Positions 23,246 to 34,613 of a stretch of DNA of 64,000 nucleotides are shown here, piece by piece; within the stretch, counting starts at the first letter, position 1; each line of letters starts with the position of its first letter. The stretch is from Rhabdophis nuchalis (taxonomy: Eukaryota > Chordata > Lepidosauria > Squamata > Natricidae), in assembly GCA_039707465.1 (NCBI GenBank), contig CM077645.1, positions 141,441,503 through 141,505,502 on the forward strand, given 5' to 3'. A program made the position numbers and the translations under genes. The notes under the pieces were generated by a model that made no database searches, was not told where the DNA came from, and saw only the letters and a list, made by a program, of their open reading frames with translations.

Positions 23246-23290
23246 GAGGTAATCTAGTCCAACCACTTCCCAAGGCAGGAGTCCTTACAC
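23246..23290 (-). mobile_element. CR1 3'-end scrap
   Basis: GGTAATCTAGTCCAACCACT is the reverse of the CR1 3'UTR phrase GGTTGGACTAGAT-GACCTCC. The fragment is very short. Confidence 0.5.
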
Positions 23291-23389
23291 TTCCTTTTCT
23301 TTGAGAACTGTCAGTGGCAGACATAAGGGAAATGATGTGTGTGTCTGAGAGAGAGACAAAAATAAGAGAGACAAAAATCTAGGTCAAAC

Positions 23390-23796
23390 AAGAATCTTGG
23401 ACTTTAAGAGAGCTAATTTCAATAAACTTAGAGAGAGCTCGGGAAAAATTCCATGGTTGAGAATCCTCAAGGGGAAAACAACTCAAGAAGCTTGGGAAAT
23501 TTTGAAAATTGAGATTACAAAAGCCCAGTCTAGCACAATACCAATGAAAAAGAAAAATAACAGCTCCCAAAAGAAACTGGCATGGCTGCATAAAGAACTC
23601 TCTGACAAATTGAAAGACAAAAAAGATAAGTATAAAAAGTGGAAAGAGGGGGACATAACTAAGGCAGAATATCAGCAAATAGCCCGAGCCTGTATAGATG
23701 AAGTGAGGAAAGCTAAGGCTCACAATGAAGAAAGGCTTGCCACAAAAGTAAAATAATAATAATAATAATAATAATAACAACAACAACAACAACAAC

Positions 23797-23849
<53 letters not shown>

Positions 23850-25666
23850 TAACAATAATAAAAATAAAAATAAAAATAATTTATTTTATATACCGCATCC
23901 TCTCCCCAGGGGGACTCGGAGCGGTGCACAGGGAAAACATTAAAACACATAAAATATATGCATAAATAGATACAATAAGTAAAAAGCTTCTTCCAACATA
24001 TTAAAAACAAGAAAAAAGTTAAAGAAACAATTGGTCCATTGCTGGGAGAAAGTGGCAAGAAGTGGCAAGCAACAGGGAGAAAGCAGAACTATTTAACTCA
24101 TGTTTTAGATCTGTCTTTACACAAAGGGATAAAACAGTCCAATCTATCAAAAACAGCACCACAAAAATCAGATTAGGAACAAAAATTGAAATAGGGAAGA
24201 AAATAGTAAGCGAGCACTTGTCTATCCTAGACAAGTTCAAACCACCAGGACCAGATGAATTACACCCCAGGGTTTTGAAGGAACTGGCAGATGAGATCTC
24301 AGAACCACTGAACTATATCTTTCAGAGATCCTGGAACACCGGGCAACTACCAGAGGACTGGAAAAGAGCTGAAGTGGTTCCCATCTTCAAAAAAGGAAAA
24401 AAGATAGATCCAGGAAACTACAGATCTATCAGCCTGACCTCAATACCAGGAAAGATTCTGGAAAAAATAATCAAGCAGTGAATTACTGAACACCTAGAAG
24501 AAAACAAAATAATAACCAAAAGCCAACATGGTTTTGTCAACAACAGATCATGCCAGACTATTTTTATTGCATTCTTTGATAATGTGACAAAATTAGTGGA
24601 CCAGAGGAATGCCGTAGATATAGTTTACTTTGACTTCAGTAAGGCATTTGACAAGGTAGACCATAACCTACTACTAGACAGCATCACCACCAGATGGATT
24701 TGTAACTGGCTGACCAACCGCACTCAACATGTAGTCCTCAATGGAACTGCATCTCCATGGAGGGAAGTATGCAGTGGAGTACCACAAGGCTCTGTTTTAG
24801 GCCCAGTACTCTTCAACATCAATGATTTGGATGAGGGAATAAATGGGGAACTCATCACATTTGCAGACAACACCAAGCTGGGAGGAATAGCCAACACTCC
24901 AGAAGATAGGCTTAAGATACAGAAGGATGTTGACAAACTTGAACATTGGGCACTATCTAATAAAATGAAATTCAATGGCGAAAAGAGTAAGGTTCTACAT
25001 TTAGGCAACAAAAATGAAATGCACAGGTACAGTATAGGTGGTACCTTGCTCAATAGCAATAACTGTGAAAGGGATCTTGGAGTCCTAGTGGACAACTATT
25101 TAAATATGAGCCAGCAGTGTGCAGCAGCTGCCAAAAAAGCCAACACAGTTCTAGGTTGCATAAACAGAGGGATAGAATCTAGATCACGTGAAGTGTTAAT
25201 ACCACTTTATAATGCCTTGGTAAGGCCACACTTGGAATACGGCATCCAGTTTTGGTTGCCACGATGTAGAAAGGATGTGGAGACTCTAGAAAGAGTGCAG
25301 AGAAGAACAACAAAGATGATTAAGGGACTAGACACTAAAACATATGAAGAACGGTTGCAGGAACAGGGTATGTCTAGTTTAATAAAAAGAAGGACTAGGG
25401 GAGACATGATAGCAGTGTTCCAATATCTCAGGGGCTGCCACAAAGACGAGGGAGTCAAACTATTCTCCAAAGCACCTGAGGGCAGAACAAGAAGTAATGG
25501 GTGGAAACTAATCAAGGATAGAAGCAACTTAGAACTGAGGATAAATTTCCTGACAGTTAGAACAATTAATTAGTGGAACAGCTTGCCAACAGAAGTTGTG
25601 AATGCCCCAACACTGCAAGTCTCTAAGAAGATGTTGGATAGCCATTTGTCTGAAATGGTATAGGGC
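23390..25666 (+). pseudogene. CR1 ORF2 fragment (reverse transcriptase), inactive
   Basis: Upstream text (DFKRANFNKLRE, AWLHKELSDKLKDKK) is the CR1 pre-RT region. RT blocks follow: FKPPGPDELHPRVLKEL, GNYRSISLTSIPGKILEKII, VYFDFSKAFDKVDH (block A), GVPQGSVLGPVLFN (block B), FADNTKLGG (block C) and VRPHLEYGIQFW. Lesions are the 223-bp L2 insertion, a stop at 24479-24481, a short gap in the region after block A (LLLDSI joins TTRWICNWL) and a stop at 25571-25573. The catalytic FADD motif reads FADN, so the RT would be dead even without the stops. Confidence 0.9.
23754..23976 (-). mobile_element. Short L2 3'-end insertion with long (AAT)n/(AAC)n tail
   Basis: About 125 bp of AAT/AAC repeats (23754-23880) join the inverted L2 tail (TACCGCATCCTCTCCCCAGG, GGTGCACAGGG). 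The CR1 sequence AAGTAAAA occurs on both sides (23746-23753 and 23977-23984), an apparent 8-bp target duplication. CR1 coding text resumes right after it, so repeat and L2 end arrived together. Confidence 0.82.
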
Positions 25667-25741
25667 TTCCTGCCTAGGCAGGGAGTTGGACTAGATGACC
25701 TCCAAGATCGCTTCCAACTCTCCTATTGTATTGTATTGTAA

Positions 25742-25835
25742 TATAAAGAGAGAGCGAAAGAGAAAGAAGGGGGGAAAAGAAAGTTGGGGAGAGAGAAACA
25801 AGAAAGAAGGAAGCAAGGAAGGAAGGAAGGAAAAG

Positions 25836-25878
<43 letters not shown>

Positions 25879-26085
25879 CCAAGAGACAAAAGAAAGAAAA
25901 AAGGAAGGAAGAAAAAGAAAGTAAGGAAAGAAAGAAAGTTGGAGAGAGACAAGAGGGAAGGAAGGAAGAGAAAAAAAGAAAATAAGTGGGGGAGAGAGAC
26001 ACAAAGAAAGAAAGAAAGAAAGAAAGGAAGGAAGGAAGGAAGGAAGGAAGGAAGGAAGGAAGGAAGGAAGGAAAATAAAAGAAAG
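25742..26085. repeat. Purine-rich microsatellite (GAAA, GA and GGAA runs)
   Basis: It is a compound tract of GAAA, (GA)n at 25840-25874 and (GGAA)n at 26025-26070. It lies between the CR1 tail and a hAT MITE remnant. In the copy at 40856-41317 the same kind of tract (as CTTT) is inside the MITE, so this one probably belongs to the MITE as well. Confidence 0.75.
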
Positions 26086-26265
26086 CCAACTTATGATTGC
26101 AATTGAGCCCAAAATTTTGGCTGCTAAGCAAGAGCGTTGTTAAGTGAGTTTCACCACATTTTCCAACTTGGCCACGCCCACCCAGTCACATGACCACCAC
26201 GCCACTCCCATAAGATAGGCCACACCTACAGAACAGGTTCTAAAAAAATTTGAAACCTATCACTG
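26086..26265 (-). mobile_element. hAT MITE (GGGGTGGGTTTC family), right end
   Basis: AATTGAGCCCAAAATTTTGG, GCTAAGCAAGAGCGTTGTTA, CCACGCCCACCCAGTCACAT and TTTGAAACCTATCACTG are the inverted form of the elements at 28160 and 40856. The left end is not seen beyond the microsatellite. Confidence 0.7.
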
Positions 26266-26439
26266 GGTGGAAACAACTGTTGTCCTCAATGAAGAGAAAA
26301 ATATGGGCTTCTTTTGTCACATTTTTAAAAGGCTTATCATCACTGGCAAGCATGCAGCAAATGTTGATTATGTAGAGAAATAAATATAAGTCAAATGGCT
26401 TCATTTTAAGTTATACTTTATTCTTTCATTTTTTATTAG

Positions 26440-26755
26440 GTAAAAGTTAAAGGTTTCCCTGTCCAGTCATGTCCAACTCATGTCCATTTCTTGGTCAAGG
26501 AAGCCAGCATTGTCCAAAAACATTTTTCATGGTCATTTAGCCAACATGACTTTATGCCAATGTGCACGGAACACTGTTATCTTCCCACAAAAATGGTACC
26601 TATTAATCTACTCACATTGTCATGCTTTCGAACTGTTAGGTGGGCAGGAGCTGTGGCAGGAACAGGAATTCACCCTGTTGTGCAGTGCTCAGTTCTTGAA
26701 CACAATCTATCAATTTTCCAGCTTTGGCAAACTCAGCATCTTTTAACTTTCGGAT
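26440..26755 (-). mobile_element. tRNA-derived SINE, degenerate
   Basis: AGGTTTCCCTGTCCAGTCAT, CATGGTCATTTAGCCAACAT, GTACCTATTAATCTACTCAC and GCTTTCGAACTGTTAGGTGG are hallmarks of a squamate SINE whose tRNA-like head lies at the right on the minus strand. The head is too eroded to show clean A and B boxes. Confidence 0.65.
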
Positions 26756-27694
26756 CTTTCATTTATTAAAATATCTCTATTTAAACTAAAACTATGAGAG
26801 CAAAAACATTACTTTTCTTTCAACCCTGATATTTATGGCACAATGCAAAAAAACCAAAATTCTAGCTTTTTAAACTATTTCATGCATGCATGACACCCTG
26901 CTCCTGCCAAACATATTGCACATCAATGGGCAAGGCTAATTAACATTTACAGCTTCACAAAACTGTAGGGAATTCATCTCTTGGTTGCTGTCTTGTCGGT
27001 ATCTGATTGTGGGTAAGGTGGTTTGAAAGAATGGCTATTTGGACAGAAGTTAAAGTTACTTCTTGGGATGTCAAAGCAAGAAAGAGTTTTGTCAGCAGGA
27101 AAGGAATAAAATCTATTGATACCTGTAGGACATTTTTGTTATAAATCTATTCCATTTCCACTTGTAAAAACACTGTTTAAAAGTCTAATTAGAAAGAAAA
27201 ATAAGATGAATGTGAAGAGAAATCTATTGTTTTACTTAAATCAGAGAGCGAGATTTTTTGCCAAAAGCATCAAAGTCAATAGTTGGAAACAGCATGCAGT
27301 GCTGTATATTTTAACAAAGAAAAGAATTAAATTAACTATTGTCATTGTAAGTTAACCTTCTCCAAAATGAAGCGACAAAACCAGTTTTTGTGCTAAAAAA
27401 CTTATTATTGTTGTCTTATGCTTAACTCATTTTGCTTGCAATCAAATGAAATAGAGTTGAACAAGAATGAGAAATGTAGTGAACTACTGTACATTGGTTT
27501 ATTGTATAATCACATGTTAACAAGTATATATCATTTTCCATGACAAAAGTTCACATTTGTTTAATATGACGTGTAATATGATTGCCTTTCTTCAGTACAT
27601 CCAGATGAGTTGGCTTTTATCTTTCAAGTTGTCTTGGTTTTCATAATTATGAATTTCTGGAAAGCAACTCTACAGAGGAAATGCACATCTAGTC
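26756..27694. other. AT-rich interval, nothing recognised
   Basis: No repeat or ORF with protein character was recognised. Confidence 0.45.
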
Positions 27695-27786
27695 CAGCAT
27701 TTTTTAACATTGGCCAACTGGCTCTTAAGAAGGCAATTTGGGAATTGGAATCTAACCTGTCCAAAGGCTAAAGCTGAGAAAGACTG
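27695..27786. mobile_element. Old foldback-type hAT MITE remnant
   Basis: CAGCATTTTTTAACATTGGC and GCTAAAGCTGAGAAAGACTG match the inverted ends of the family seen at 52057. The interior carries GGGAATTGGAATC. No clear 8-bp duplication remains. Confidence 0.5.
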
Positions 27787-28159
27787 ACATTATATGATAT
27801 TGCAGTACATTGAGTCATACCTTCAGTGCATCTTGCCTAGAGCTGAGAATTCAATTTGGCAACAAATTGTTAAATAAAATACTTGGACAGGTAACTTTTC
27901 CACTTCTGATCCTTAAGACCTTTCTATCTGGACATGCCGGTGATTGGATGTGGAATGCTTTATTTCATTATCTTTCCCATAAATTCAGCAATATGGGTAA
28001 CTATTGTAAACTGTTAAAGAAATGTCAAACAATTAACAGACTAACCTTTTACTAAATCTATAGCATATAATTATTAATTAACATGATCAACATGCAATTA
28101 TTAATACTAATTATTAATATGGTTAACATGTTATGATATCTTGTTATTATGGTACAATT
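27787..28159. other. AT-rich interval, nothing recognised
   Basis: It contains repeated TTATTAAT text near 28070-28135 and no gene. Confidence 0.4.
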
Positions 28160-28335
28160 CAGGGGTGGGTTTCAAAAATATTACTACCTATTTTGTGGGC
28201 ATGGCCTATTTTGTGGGCATGGTTTGGTGATCAAGTGACCAAGTGGGTGTGGCCAACTTGTAAAATATGGTGAAGCTCATTTAACAACACACTTGCTTAG
28301 CAACCAAAAATTGGGCTCAATTGTAGTCATAAGGA
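28160..28335 (+). mobile_element. hAT MITE (GGGGTGGGTTTC family), left part
   Basis: The CAGGGGTGGGTTTCAAA terminus is followed by repeated TTTTGTGGGCATGG, CTTGCTTAGCAACC and TTGGGCTCAATTGTAGTC. It lines up with 40856-41030. The right terminus was not found nearby. Confidence 0.65.
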
Positions 28336-28435
28336 CTATCTCTGATTTCCTCTGTATGGCAGTCCTAATAAACTCCTTCTCCTTTCTGGCAATTTTCTTC
28401 TCTGTTAGAAGCACCAAAATAATCCAGACAATGTA

Positions 28436-28510
28436 AGGTTTCCTGCTACAGCAGGGGGTTGGACTAGATGGCCTCCAAGTAGCTGTCTACCCTTAAATTG
28501 CTGTGCTGTT
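28436..28510 (+). mobile_element. CR1 3'-end fragment
   Basis: GGTTTCCTGCTACAGCAGGG and GGTTGGACTAGATGGCCTCC are the CR1 3'UTR signature. Confidence 0.7.
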
Positions 28511-28785
28511 TTTCTTTCTTTCTGCTAACAAAGAAACCTGCCTGAGGCTCATTCAACATTCCTTCCAGACAGAGATAATGAGATAATGAGCCTATAGAAA
28601 GTTTGGGTCCATTCACACAATCAGGGAATCATCCAAACACAAAGCCCATATTGTACAAATCCCAAAACTTCAAAAACATAGAACTATATAAGAATCCTTC
28701 CTTTTATCCAGTTTGTTGTTAGCTGACCCAGAAACAAATTCCTGAATGTCACTTTGCAAATCTCCTTCCCAGCAGCTTTTCAATT

Positions 28786-28846
28786 TAATAATAATAATAA
28801 TAATTTAATTTCTTGACCGCTCCCTCTCTCCGTAGGGACTCGGGGA
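28786..28846 (-). mobile_element. L2 3'-tail fragment with (AAT)n
   Basis: (AAT)n at 28786-28803 joins TTGACCGCTCCCTCTCTCCG and GGGACTCGGGG, the inverted L2 end. Only about 60 bp survives or was inserted. Confidence 0.7.
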
Positions 28847-28989
28847 GTCTCCAAAGTTTGCAGCATTAAGACTTGTGGACAGAATTCAACAGCCAGGCAT
28901 GCTCAGCTTGGAGACTCAGATTTAAAGTGACAGCATTTGTTTTTCTCCTTCGCTGAATCTCCTGGCTGAAAAGTGAGTTTCCTTATAAC

Positions 28990-28992
28990 ACC

Positions 28993-29068
<76 letters not shown>

Positions 29069-29077
29069 TTTTTCTTT

Positions 29078-29112
<35 letters not shown>

Positions 29113-29160
29113 TCTCTTTCTTTCTTTCTTTCTCTTTCTTTCTCCCCTCCCTCCTTCCCT
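28990..29160. repeat. (CTTT)n and (GCTT)n microsatellite
   Basis: About 20 CTTT units are followed by about eight GCTT units (29080-29112) and further CT-rich repeats. A flanking AACCGGCAGGG/GAGAACTGGTTCAGGGGCG pair hints at a MITE of the CACCGGTTC type, but it is not resolved. Confidence 0.8.
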
Positions 29161-29279
29161 CCCTCTTTTACTTTTTAAAGCCTTTTTCCCTTGCCTGAAC
29201 CGGCAGGGAAAAAAGGCTTTTTTTAATTAAAAAAAAATCTTCTGACAAAACTTCTGACAGGAGAACTGGTTCAGGGGCG

Positions 29280-29568
29280 TTGCCAGGCTACCATTACTAG
29301 TGATCTGGTCTGCCAGATTTTCAATACCTCTTCTGGCATACCATACCATACAGGGAGATACCTACCTCTGATGGCCAAATATGGCCTTTTTAGGCTTGTG
29401 CCTCAGTGTGCACATTTTCCAATGAGACAAACCGAGACAGGAAGATCATTTTATTAAAATTTATCAGAATATTCAGACAAAAGGGATTCCTCATTCAAAG
29501 AGGGAACCCCGATCTTTAGCTAACATCCCCTTTTATAGTTAACATAACAAAGAAATCTGAAAGAGGAA
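29280..29568. other. Unassigned interval left of an L2
   Basis: Contains ATTTTATTAAAATTTATCAG. Nothing was identified. Confidence 0.35.
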
Positions 29569-29627
29569 AGTTGATTGGACAGTTGATTGGACAGTTGATT
29601 GGAAAGTTGATTGGAAAGTTGATTGGA
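29569..29627 (+). repeat. 12-bp tandem repeat at an L2 5' junction
   Basis: Five units of AGTTGATTGGA(C/A) (29569, 29581, 29593, 29605, 29617, the last 11 bp) end exactly where L2 sequence starts. Confidence 0.85.
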
Positions 29628-30290
29628 GTATTGCAATGCTCTCTACATGGGGCTACCCTTGAGGTGCACCTGGAGGCTCCAGTTAGTGCAGAATGCGGCT
29701 GCGTGGGGGATTTTGGGAGCCTCAAGATGCTCCCACGTAACACCTCTCCTGTGCGAGCTGCACTGGCTGCCGGTGGCCTTCCGGGTGCGCTTCAAGGTGC
29801 TGGTAACCATCTTTAAATCGCTCCATGGCATGGGGCCTAGTTATTTGCAGGACCGTCTCCTATCACATACCTCCCTTCGACTGATCTGCTCCCACAGGGA
29901 GGGCCTCCTCAGGGTGCCGTCTGCTGGTCAATGTCAGCCGGCGGCGCCCAGGGGTAGGGCCTTCTCTGTGGCAGGCCCAGCCTTCTGGAATGACCTTCCC
30001 CCTGAACTTCGTACCATCATGGACCTTAGCCTCTTTCGCAGATCACTCAAGACGCACTTTTTTCACCTAGCCGGCCTAGTTTAGAGCCTAGATTTTGATA
30101 TAATTTTAATTGGATTAGGTAGGGATTTTAATATTTTTAGCTTGAATATTTTAGCACAGGTCGTCTAATTTAATTGTATTTTAATGTTACGACTGTATTT
30201 ATTGTTGTCTGATTGTGTTATTTTAATTTTCCTGTGCACCGCCCTGAGTCTGATTGGGGAGATAGGAGCGGTATAGAAATTGAATAAACA
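29628..30290 (+). mobile_element. L2 LINE 3' fragment
   Basis: It starts at the TATTGCAATGCTCTCTACAT block of the ORF2 C-terminal region. The frame is open to the stop at 30082-30084 (LHWLPVAFRVRFKVLVTIFK, GPAFWNDLPPELR) and the copy ends with the CCGCCCTGAGTCTGATTGGG tail. It has no RT core. Confidence 0.88.
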
Positions 30291-30299
30291 GTAAACAGT

Positions 30300-30985
30300 C
30301 AACAGGATAACAGCATACATGTTTATTAAAATGTGGTCTGAAGGGGAATAAATTGTAAGGAGAAAGGTTGTTTAGGGTTCACAAGAGATAATCCAGACCC
30401 CAATTTATACTAATAAACGTTCTTATCTGGAGCTAGTCTCCAACTTGTTTATCAGTTTAGGAATGTTAAAAGTTAATAAATCTTGAACATCACTTTAAAA
30501 GAAAGAATATAATTCAGATTAAAATACAAACTAACTATGTTAGTTAACAAATAACAAAGCCCATGTTATTTGCCCCTCACCTCTAGTACAATTATTCTTT
30601 AATTTGTTTCGCAGATCAGTGTGCTTTGATCCATGGGAACAGTCTTCTTTCTTAATTCTGTACTGTTCTCTTTTAGCCATTTCACTATAAATCATATTCA
30701 GAAATATTGGCCGATTTTCTATCCATAAATTTCAGTAATTCTGAAATACTCTGTTTCCTTTATTAGTAAACCAAATTGGAAATCCACACTATGGTATTCA
30801 GGCCTTACCTTTTGGAAATATTGGGTCTGATTAAGAGAATCTGTGTCCCAAAACTCTATGATTGCACATTTTAAAACGATTTGATTAAATAGAATTCACT
30901 GGATATATACATCAGTGGGAGATAACTTGCAAGCCTTTCCCCTTGCTCCACCCGAGTTACAAAATTATTGAAATTCATGAACATT
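30300..30985. other. Unassigned interval right of an L2
   Basis: AT-rich. No confident protein or repeat match was found on either strand. Confidence 0.4.
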
Positions 30986-31862
30986 ATAATAATAATAATA
31001 ATAATTTATTAAACTTGTTGACCGCTCCCTCTCCCCGAAGGGACTCGGAGTGGTGCACAGGGCTAATAAAACAATAAATACATACATATAGTTAAAAACA
31101 AATTAAATATTTCCCTGCGCTAAAAATCCAATTAAAAACTAAAATCCCCATCTAAAATTCCTAGCAGCCCCATCGAAGAGAGACTATCCTAGGCCGGCCA
31201 AGCAGAACAGATATGTTTTTAGTTTTAGACGGAAGGAGCGGAGGTCCGTGGTAGTTCTAATGTCGGGGGGAAGATCGTTCCAGAGGGCTGGGCCCGCCAC
31301 AGAGAGAGCCCTTCCCCTGGGCGTCGCCCGCTGACAAAGTCTAGTGGACGGCACCCGGAGAAGTCCCTCTCTGTGGGAGCGAATCGGCCGTGTGGATGTG
31401 TGCGGCAGGATCCGATCCTGCAAATAGCTAGGTCCCGAGCCATGGAGCGCTTTAAAGATGATGACTAGAACCTTGAAGTGCACCCGGAAGACGACAGGCA
31501 GCCAGTGCAGCTCGCGCAAGAGCGGTGTTACGTGGGTACACCTTGCGGTTCCCATAATTGCTCGCGCGGCTGCATTCTGGACTAGCTGAAGTCTCCGAGT
31601 GCACCTCAAGGGGAGCCCCATGTAGAGAGAGTTACAATAGTCCAGTCGGGATGTCACGAGAGCATGAGTGACTGTGCGAAGGGCGTCCCGATCCAATAGG
31701 GGGCGCAACTGGCGAACCAGGCGAACCTGGTAAAACGCCCTCCTGGCCACGGCTGTCACTTGATCTTCCATGGACAGCCGGGCATCCAGGAGGACACCCA
31801 AGTTGCGCGCCCCATCCACTGGGGCAAGATGTTCGCCCCCAATGGCCAGCGATGGAGTCAGA
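30986..31862 (-). mobile_element. L2 LINE 3' fragment with (AAT)n tail
   Basis: (AAT)n at 30986-31004 leads into the inverted tail and an open frame (31184 to about 31860). The frame encodes LAIGGEHLAPVDGARNLGVL, LDYCNSLYMGLPLRC, LHWLPVVFRVHFKVL and GPALWNDLPPDIR. The RT catalytic core is missing. The first residues of the long ORF come from flanking CR1 DNA. Confidence 0.9.
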
Positions 31863-32078
31863 TTATGGTAGAAGCTTGTTAAAGAGAGATCCAACGTAGA
31901 ACTAAAGAGAAATTTCTTGCCAGGGAGAACAATTAATCAATGAAATGATTTGCCTCCCAGATTTTGGGTACTCCATTACTACAGGTTTTCAAAAACACAT
32001 TGAATAATCATTGGGTAGAGGGGATTGGATTAGATGTCCAAAGTCCCTTCCAGTCCTATGTTTCTATGTTAGATTTGA
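31863..32078 (+). mobile_element. CR1 3'-end fragment, abutting the L2
   Basis: The text around 31895-31970 matches the end of CR1 ORF2 (AGAGAAATTTCTTGCCAGGG, ATTTGCCTCCCAGATTTTGG). The CR1-type 3' phrase GGATTGGATTAGATGTCC follows, and a TTCTATG tail. The tail differs from the (TATTG)n tails at 25730 and 45436, so this is another CR1 subfamily. Confidence 0.72.
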
Positions 32079-33526
32079 GTAGTGAAGCAAGCATCTTAAC
32101 ATTCTTTCACAGATTATTTTAGATGTCATTCTAGTAATCTCATTTGTAGCCTACATAATCAGAAATTTAGTTATTGAACAAAGCAGGCAATAGTTATTGA
32201 ACAAAGCAGGCAAACAAAGCGGGAAATGTTTATACTTTTATGGCTGTTTATGAATTAAAATTGCTGCAAATGAAATATAATTTCATTAGCCCTAGTGGAG
32301 GAGATTGTATCTTTTGCTTATGTTGGCTATTGAAATTAGTAACCATTTACACAGAGATGGAACAATCAATATATTTCTGAGGAGTATTGCTTTCATATAG
32401 GTCACTCAGAAGTCTGATTTGTTCTGCTTATTTCTATAATCAATGGGAAAATGTCCATTTAAACAATAATATACATTTCAAATGCATTGTTTAATTTTAT
32501 TATATCTTTACAAATATATGCATGATAAAAGTAGCTGGAATGCTTGCACAATGAATGTACTGTATATTGGACAAGATGAACATTTTCATTTAAACACACT
32601 AGAGATGTCTGTGTCACTAATGAGCAAATTTAGCGTGCTGATTTGCTGTTCATCAAAAGTGTAATCAAGAAAAATGTATGGCAATTTGTATAAACTATAT
32701 TGTCACTTGAAAAATATTTGCTCTTTATAACTAAGTTTATAGTTTTAAATTTCAAAGCTTCGGTGCTTTGAGATAGAATGCAATGGCCTGGATAATTAAA
32801 CCAACCCAAATTTTCCATAGGGACTTTTCAGCTGTTGATAATTCATAACTCTAATTACAGTTTTGAAGATTTACATTTTAAGAGCACCATCAACACTATG
32901 CTTCTTCTTTTCTTTTCTTTTTTTAAACAAATCGGGTGGGAAATCAATCTTTATTGTTAGCAATACAGTAAAATGGCTTCTTCTAAAATTGTATTGTTGT
33001 ATCTTCATAATAAGCTAGTATACACTGGTAGTTAATGAAACATGAAAGTATAGCGTAAATCTTCAGTTAGTGCATGAATGATGACTCAAAGTTTACAGTC
33101 TATAAAGTAAAAATACCCTTATAGTGGGATTTATTCCATCTCCCACAAACATAGCTATTAATATAAAGTCAAGATGCACTAAGAGATTATTTGTGCATAT
33201 TTTCCCCTTCTGTTTTATTTGCTCACTTTGCTACTAGTAATTTTTAATGTTTATTGTGAATTATTGTTTTAATATATGCTGTATATTTAATTAGAATAAC
33301 CACCATCTTATATCTCATAATGTTGCATTCCCATTTGCTCATTAGAAACAATATTTTTCTACTTGTATGCACCAGCTGAAATCATGGCAAGCAACGATAT
33401 TATGTTTGTGAGTGTGTAATTGAGTGGGCATATTCTTATATTATACATCATATTAATATTGGTGTTCAATATGTTTGTCACTTTAGTTTATGTTTAATTA
33501 AATTATAATATAATATATAAATGAAT
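32079..33526. other. AT-rich interval, nothing recognised
   Basis: A 24-bp duplication (TAGTTATTGAACAAAGCAGG repeated at 32169 and 32191) is the only small-scale structure. No gene was seen. Confidence 0.45.
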
Positions 33527-33630
33527 TATATTTATTTATTTATTTATTTATTTATTCATACATACATACATACATACATACATACATACATACATACATA
33601 CATACATACATACATACATACATACATACT
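33527..33630. repeat. (TTTA)n and (CATA)n compound microsatellite
   Basis: TTTA repeats at 33527-33556 pass into about 18 CATA units ending at 33630. Confidence 0.92.
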
Positions 33631-34097
33631 GGAACTAGACATTGCCATTTCCAGTATAAAATATGCTTACATTACTTTATACATTGTATATAAACTATAA
33701 AGCTTATAAACACCAAAATTCTTTACCAATTATTCTAACATTTCAACAGGCCACAACATTATTCTTTTGGGGGCCTGTTCATCCCTAATGGGTAAGATTA
33801 TAACCTTCAGTTTTTCACTGCTAAATACTTATTCTTATCCTCTTATGAAGCACAGAAAAGAGAAAAAACAATTTTATTTAATTAATATATTTTTTTCAAA
33901 TACAGCAAGGCAATCAAGTCTGCATTGTGATAACACTTCAGAGAGATAAGTGGAAGAGTCCAAATGACAAACAGATAAATGTAATGTAAAATAACTTTCT
34001 TGTTAAAGAAAGGATCAATACATAGAGAATCATAAATTTTCCAGATGATACAAGAAATCAATAATGAACACCATTTATTCTTAAATGATAACTTCTG
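33631..34097. other. AT-rich interval between microsatellites
   Basis: No gene or named repeat was recognised. Confidence 0.4.
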
Positions 34098-34161
34098 TTC
34101 ATTCATTCATTCATTCATTCATTCATTCATTCATTCATTCATTCATTCATTCATTCATTCA
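34098..34161. repeat. (ATTC)n microsatellite
   Basis: About 16 uninterrupted ATTC units. Confidence 0.93.
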
Positions 34162-34613
34162 TATATCATCATATTTAACAGTGGTTGTGCCTGCAGGGAA
34201 CACCTCTTGATATGCTAAGTTTTGTTTATATAGATTTAAGTTACATAGGTATATTTTATATGTAAATACAAGTGTGTGTGTGTGTGTCTGTAATTGCCAA
34301 TTCTAACTAAACATCTGGCAAAGTCACTGCTGATGCACCCTCATCCAGACCAAGTTTTCTTAACTGGCTTCACAGCTCAGCCACTATAAAAGGCAGGAGC
34401 AACTTAAGGCTGTATTGCAGATATGCTGAGATTCTTCTTTTCATTTTAGCTGGTTATCAATCATCTTTCTTTTTAAAAAAAATCAATTTTTATTTTTAAA
34501 AATGTGCTTATGAGGTGTGGGAAGTCAGGGATTGAAAATGATGAAAGTGTTGTGACGATTTAATACAATCTCCACCACTTTTGTACAGGCATTGTTATAC
34601 TGCAAGCATAATA
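34162..34613. other. Unassigned interval
   Basis: A (GT)n run lies at 34272-34287. Nothing else was recognised. Confidence 0.4.

Larger units (their letters stand above)
23375..25741 (+). mobile_element. CR1 LINE, 5'-truncated, interrupted by an L2 tail
   Basis: It runs from the linker between endonuclease and RT through the RT to the CR1 3'UTR (GGTTGGACTAGATGACC-like phrase at 25683-25705) and a short (TATTG)n tail at 25724-25741. There is no poly(A), as expected for CR1. The L2 at 23754-23976 interrupts it. Confidence 0.9.

Noticed and set aside
23379..23855. Minus-strand ORF beginning with a long poly-leucine run
   Set aside because: It is the translation of the (AAT)n/(AAC)n tail of an L2 and the antisense of CR1 coding sequence.
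25674..26131. Several overlapping Ser/Phe/Leu- or Lys/Glu-rich ORFs
   Set aside because: They are readings of the GAAA/GGAA microsatellite in different frames.
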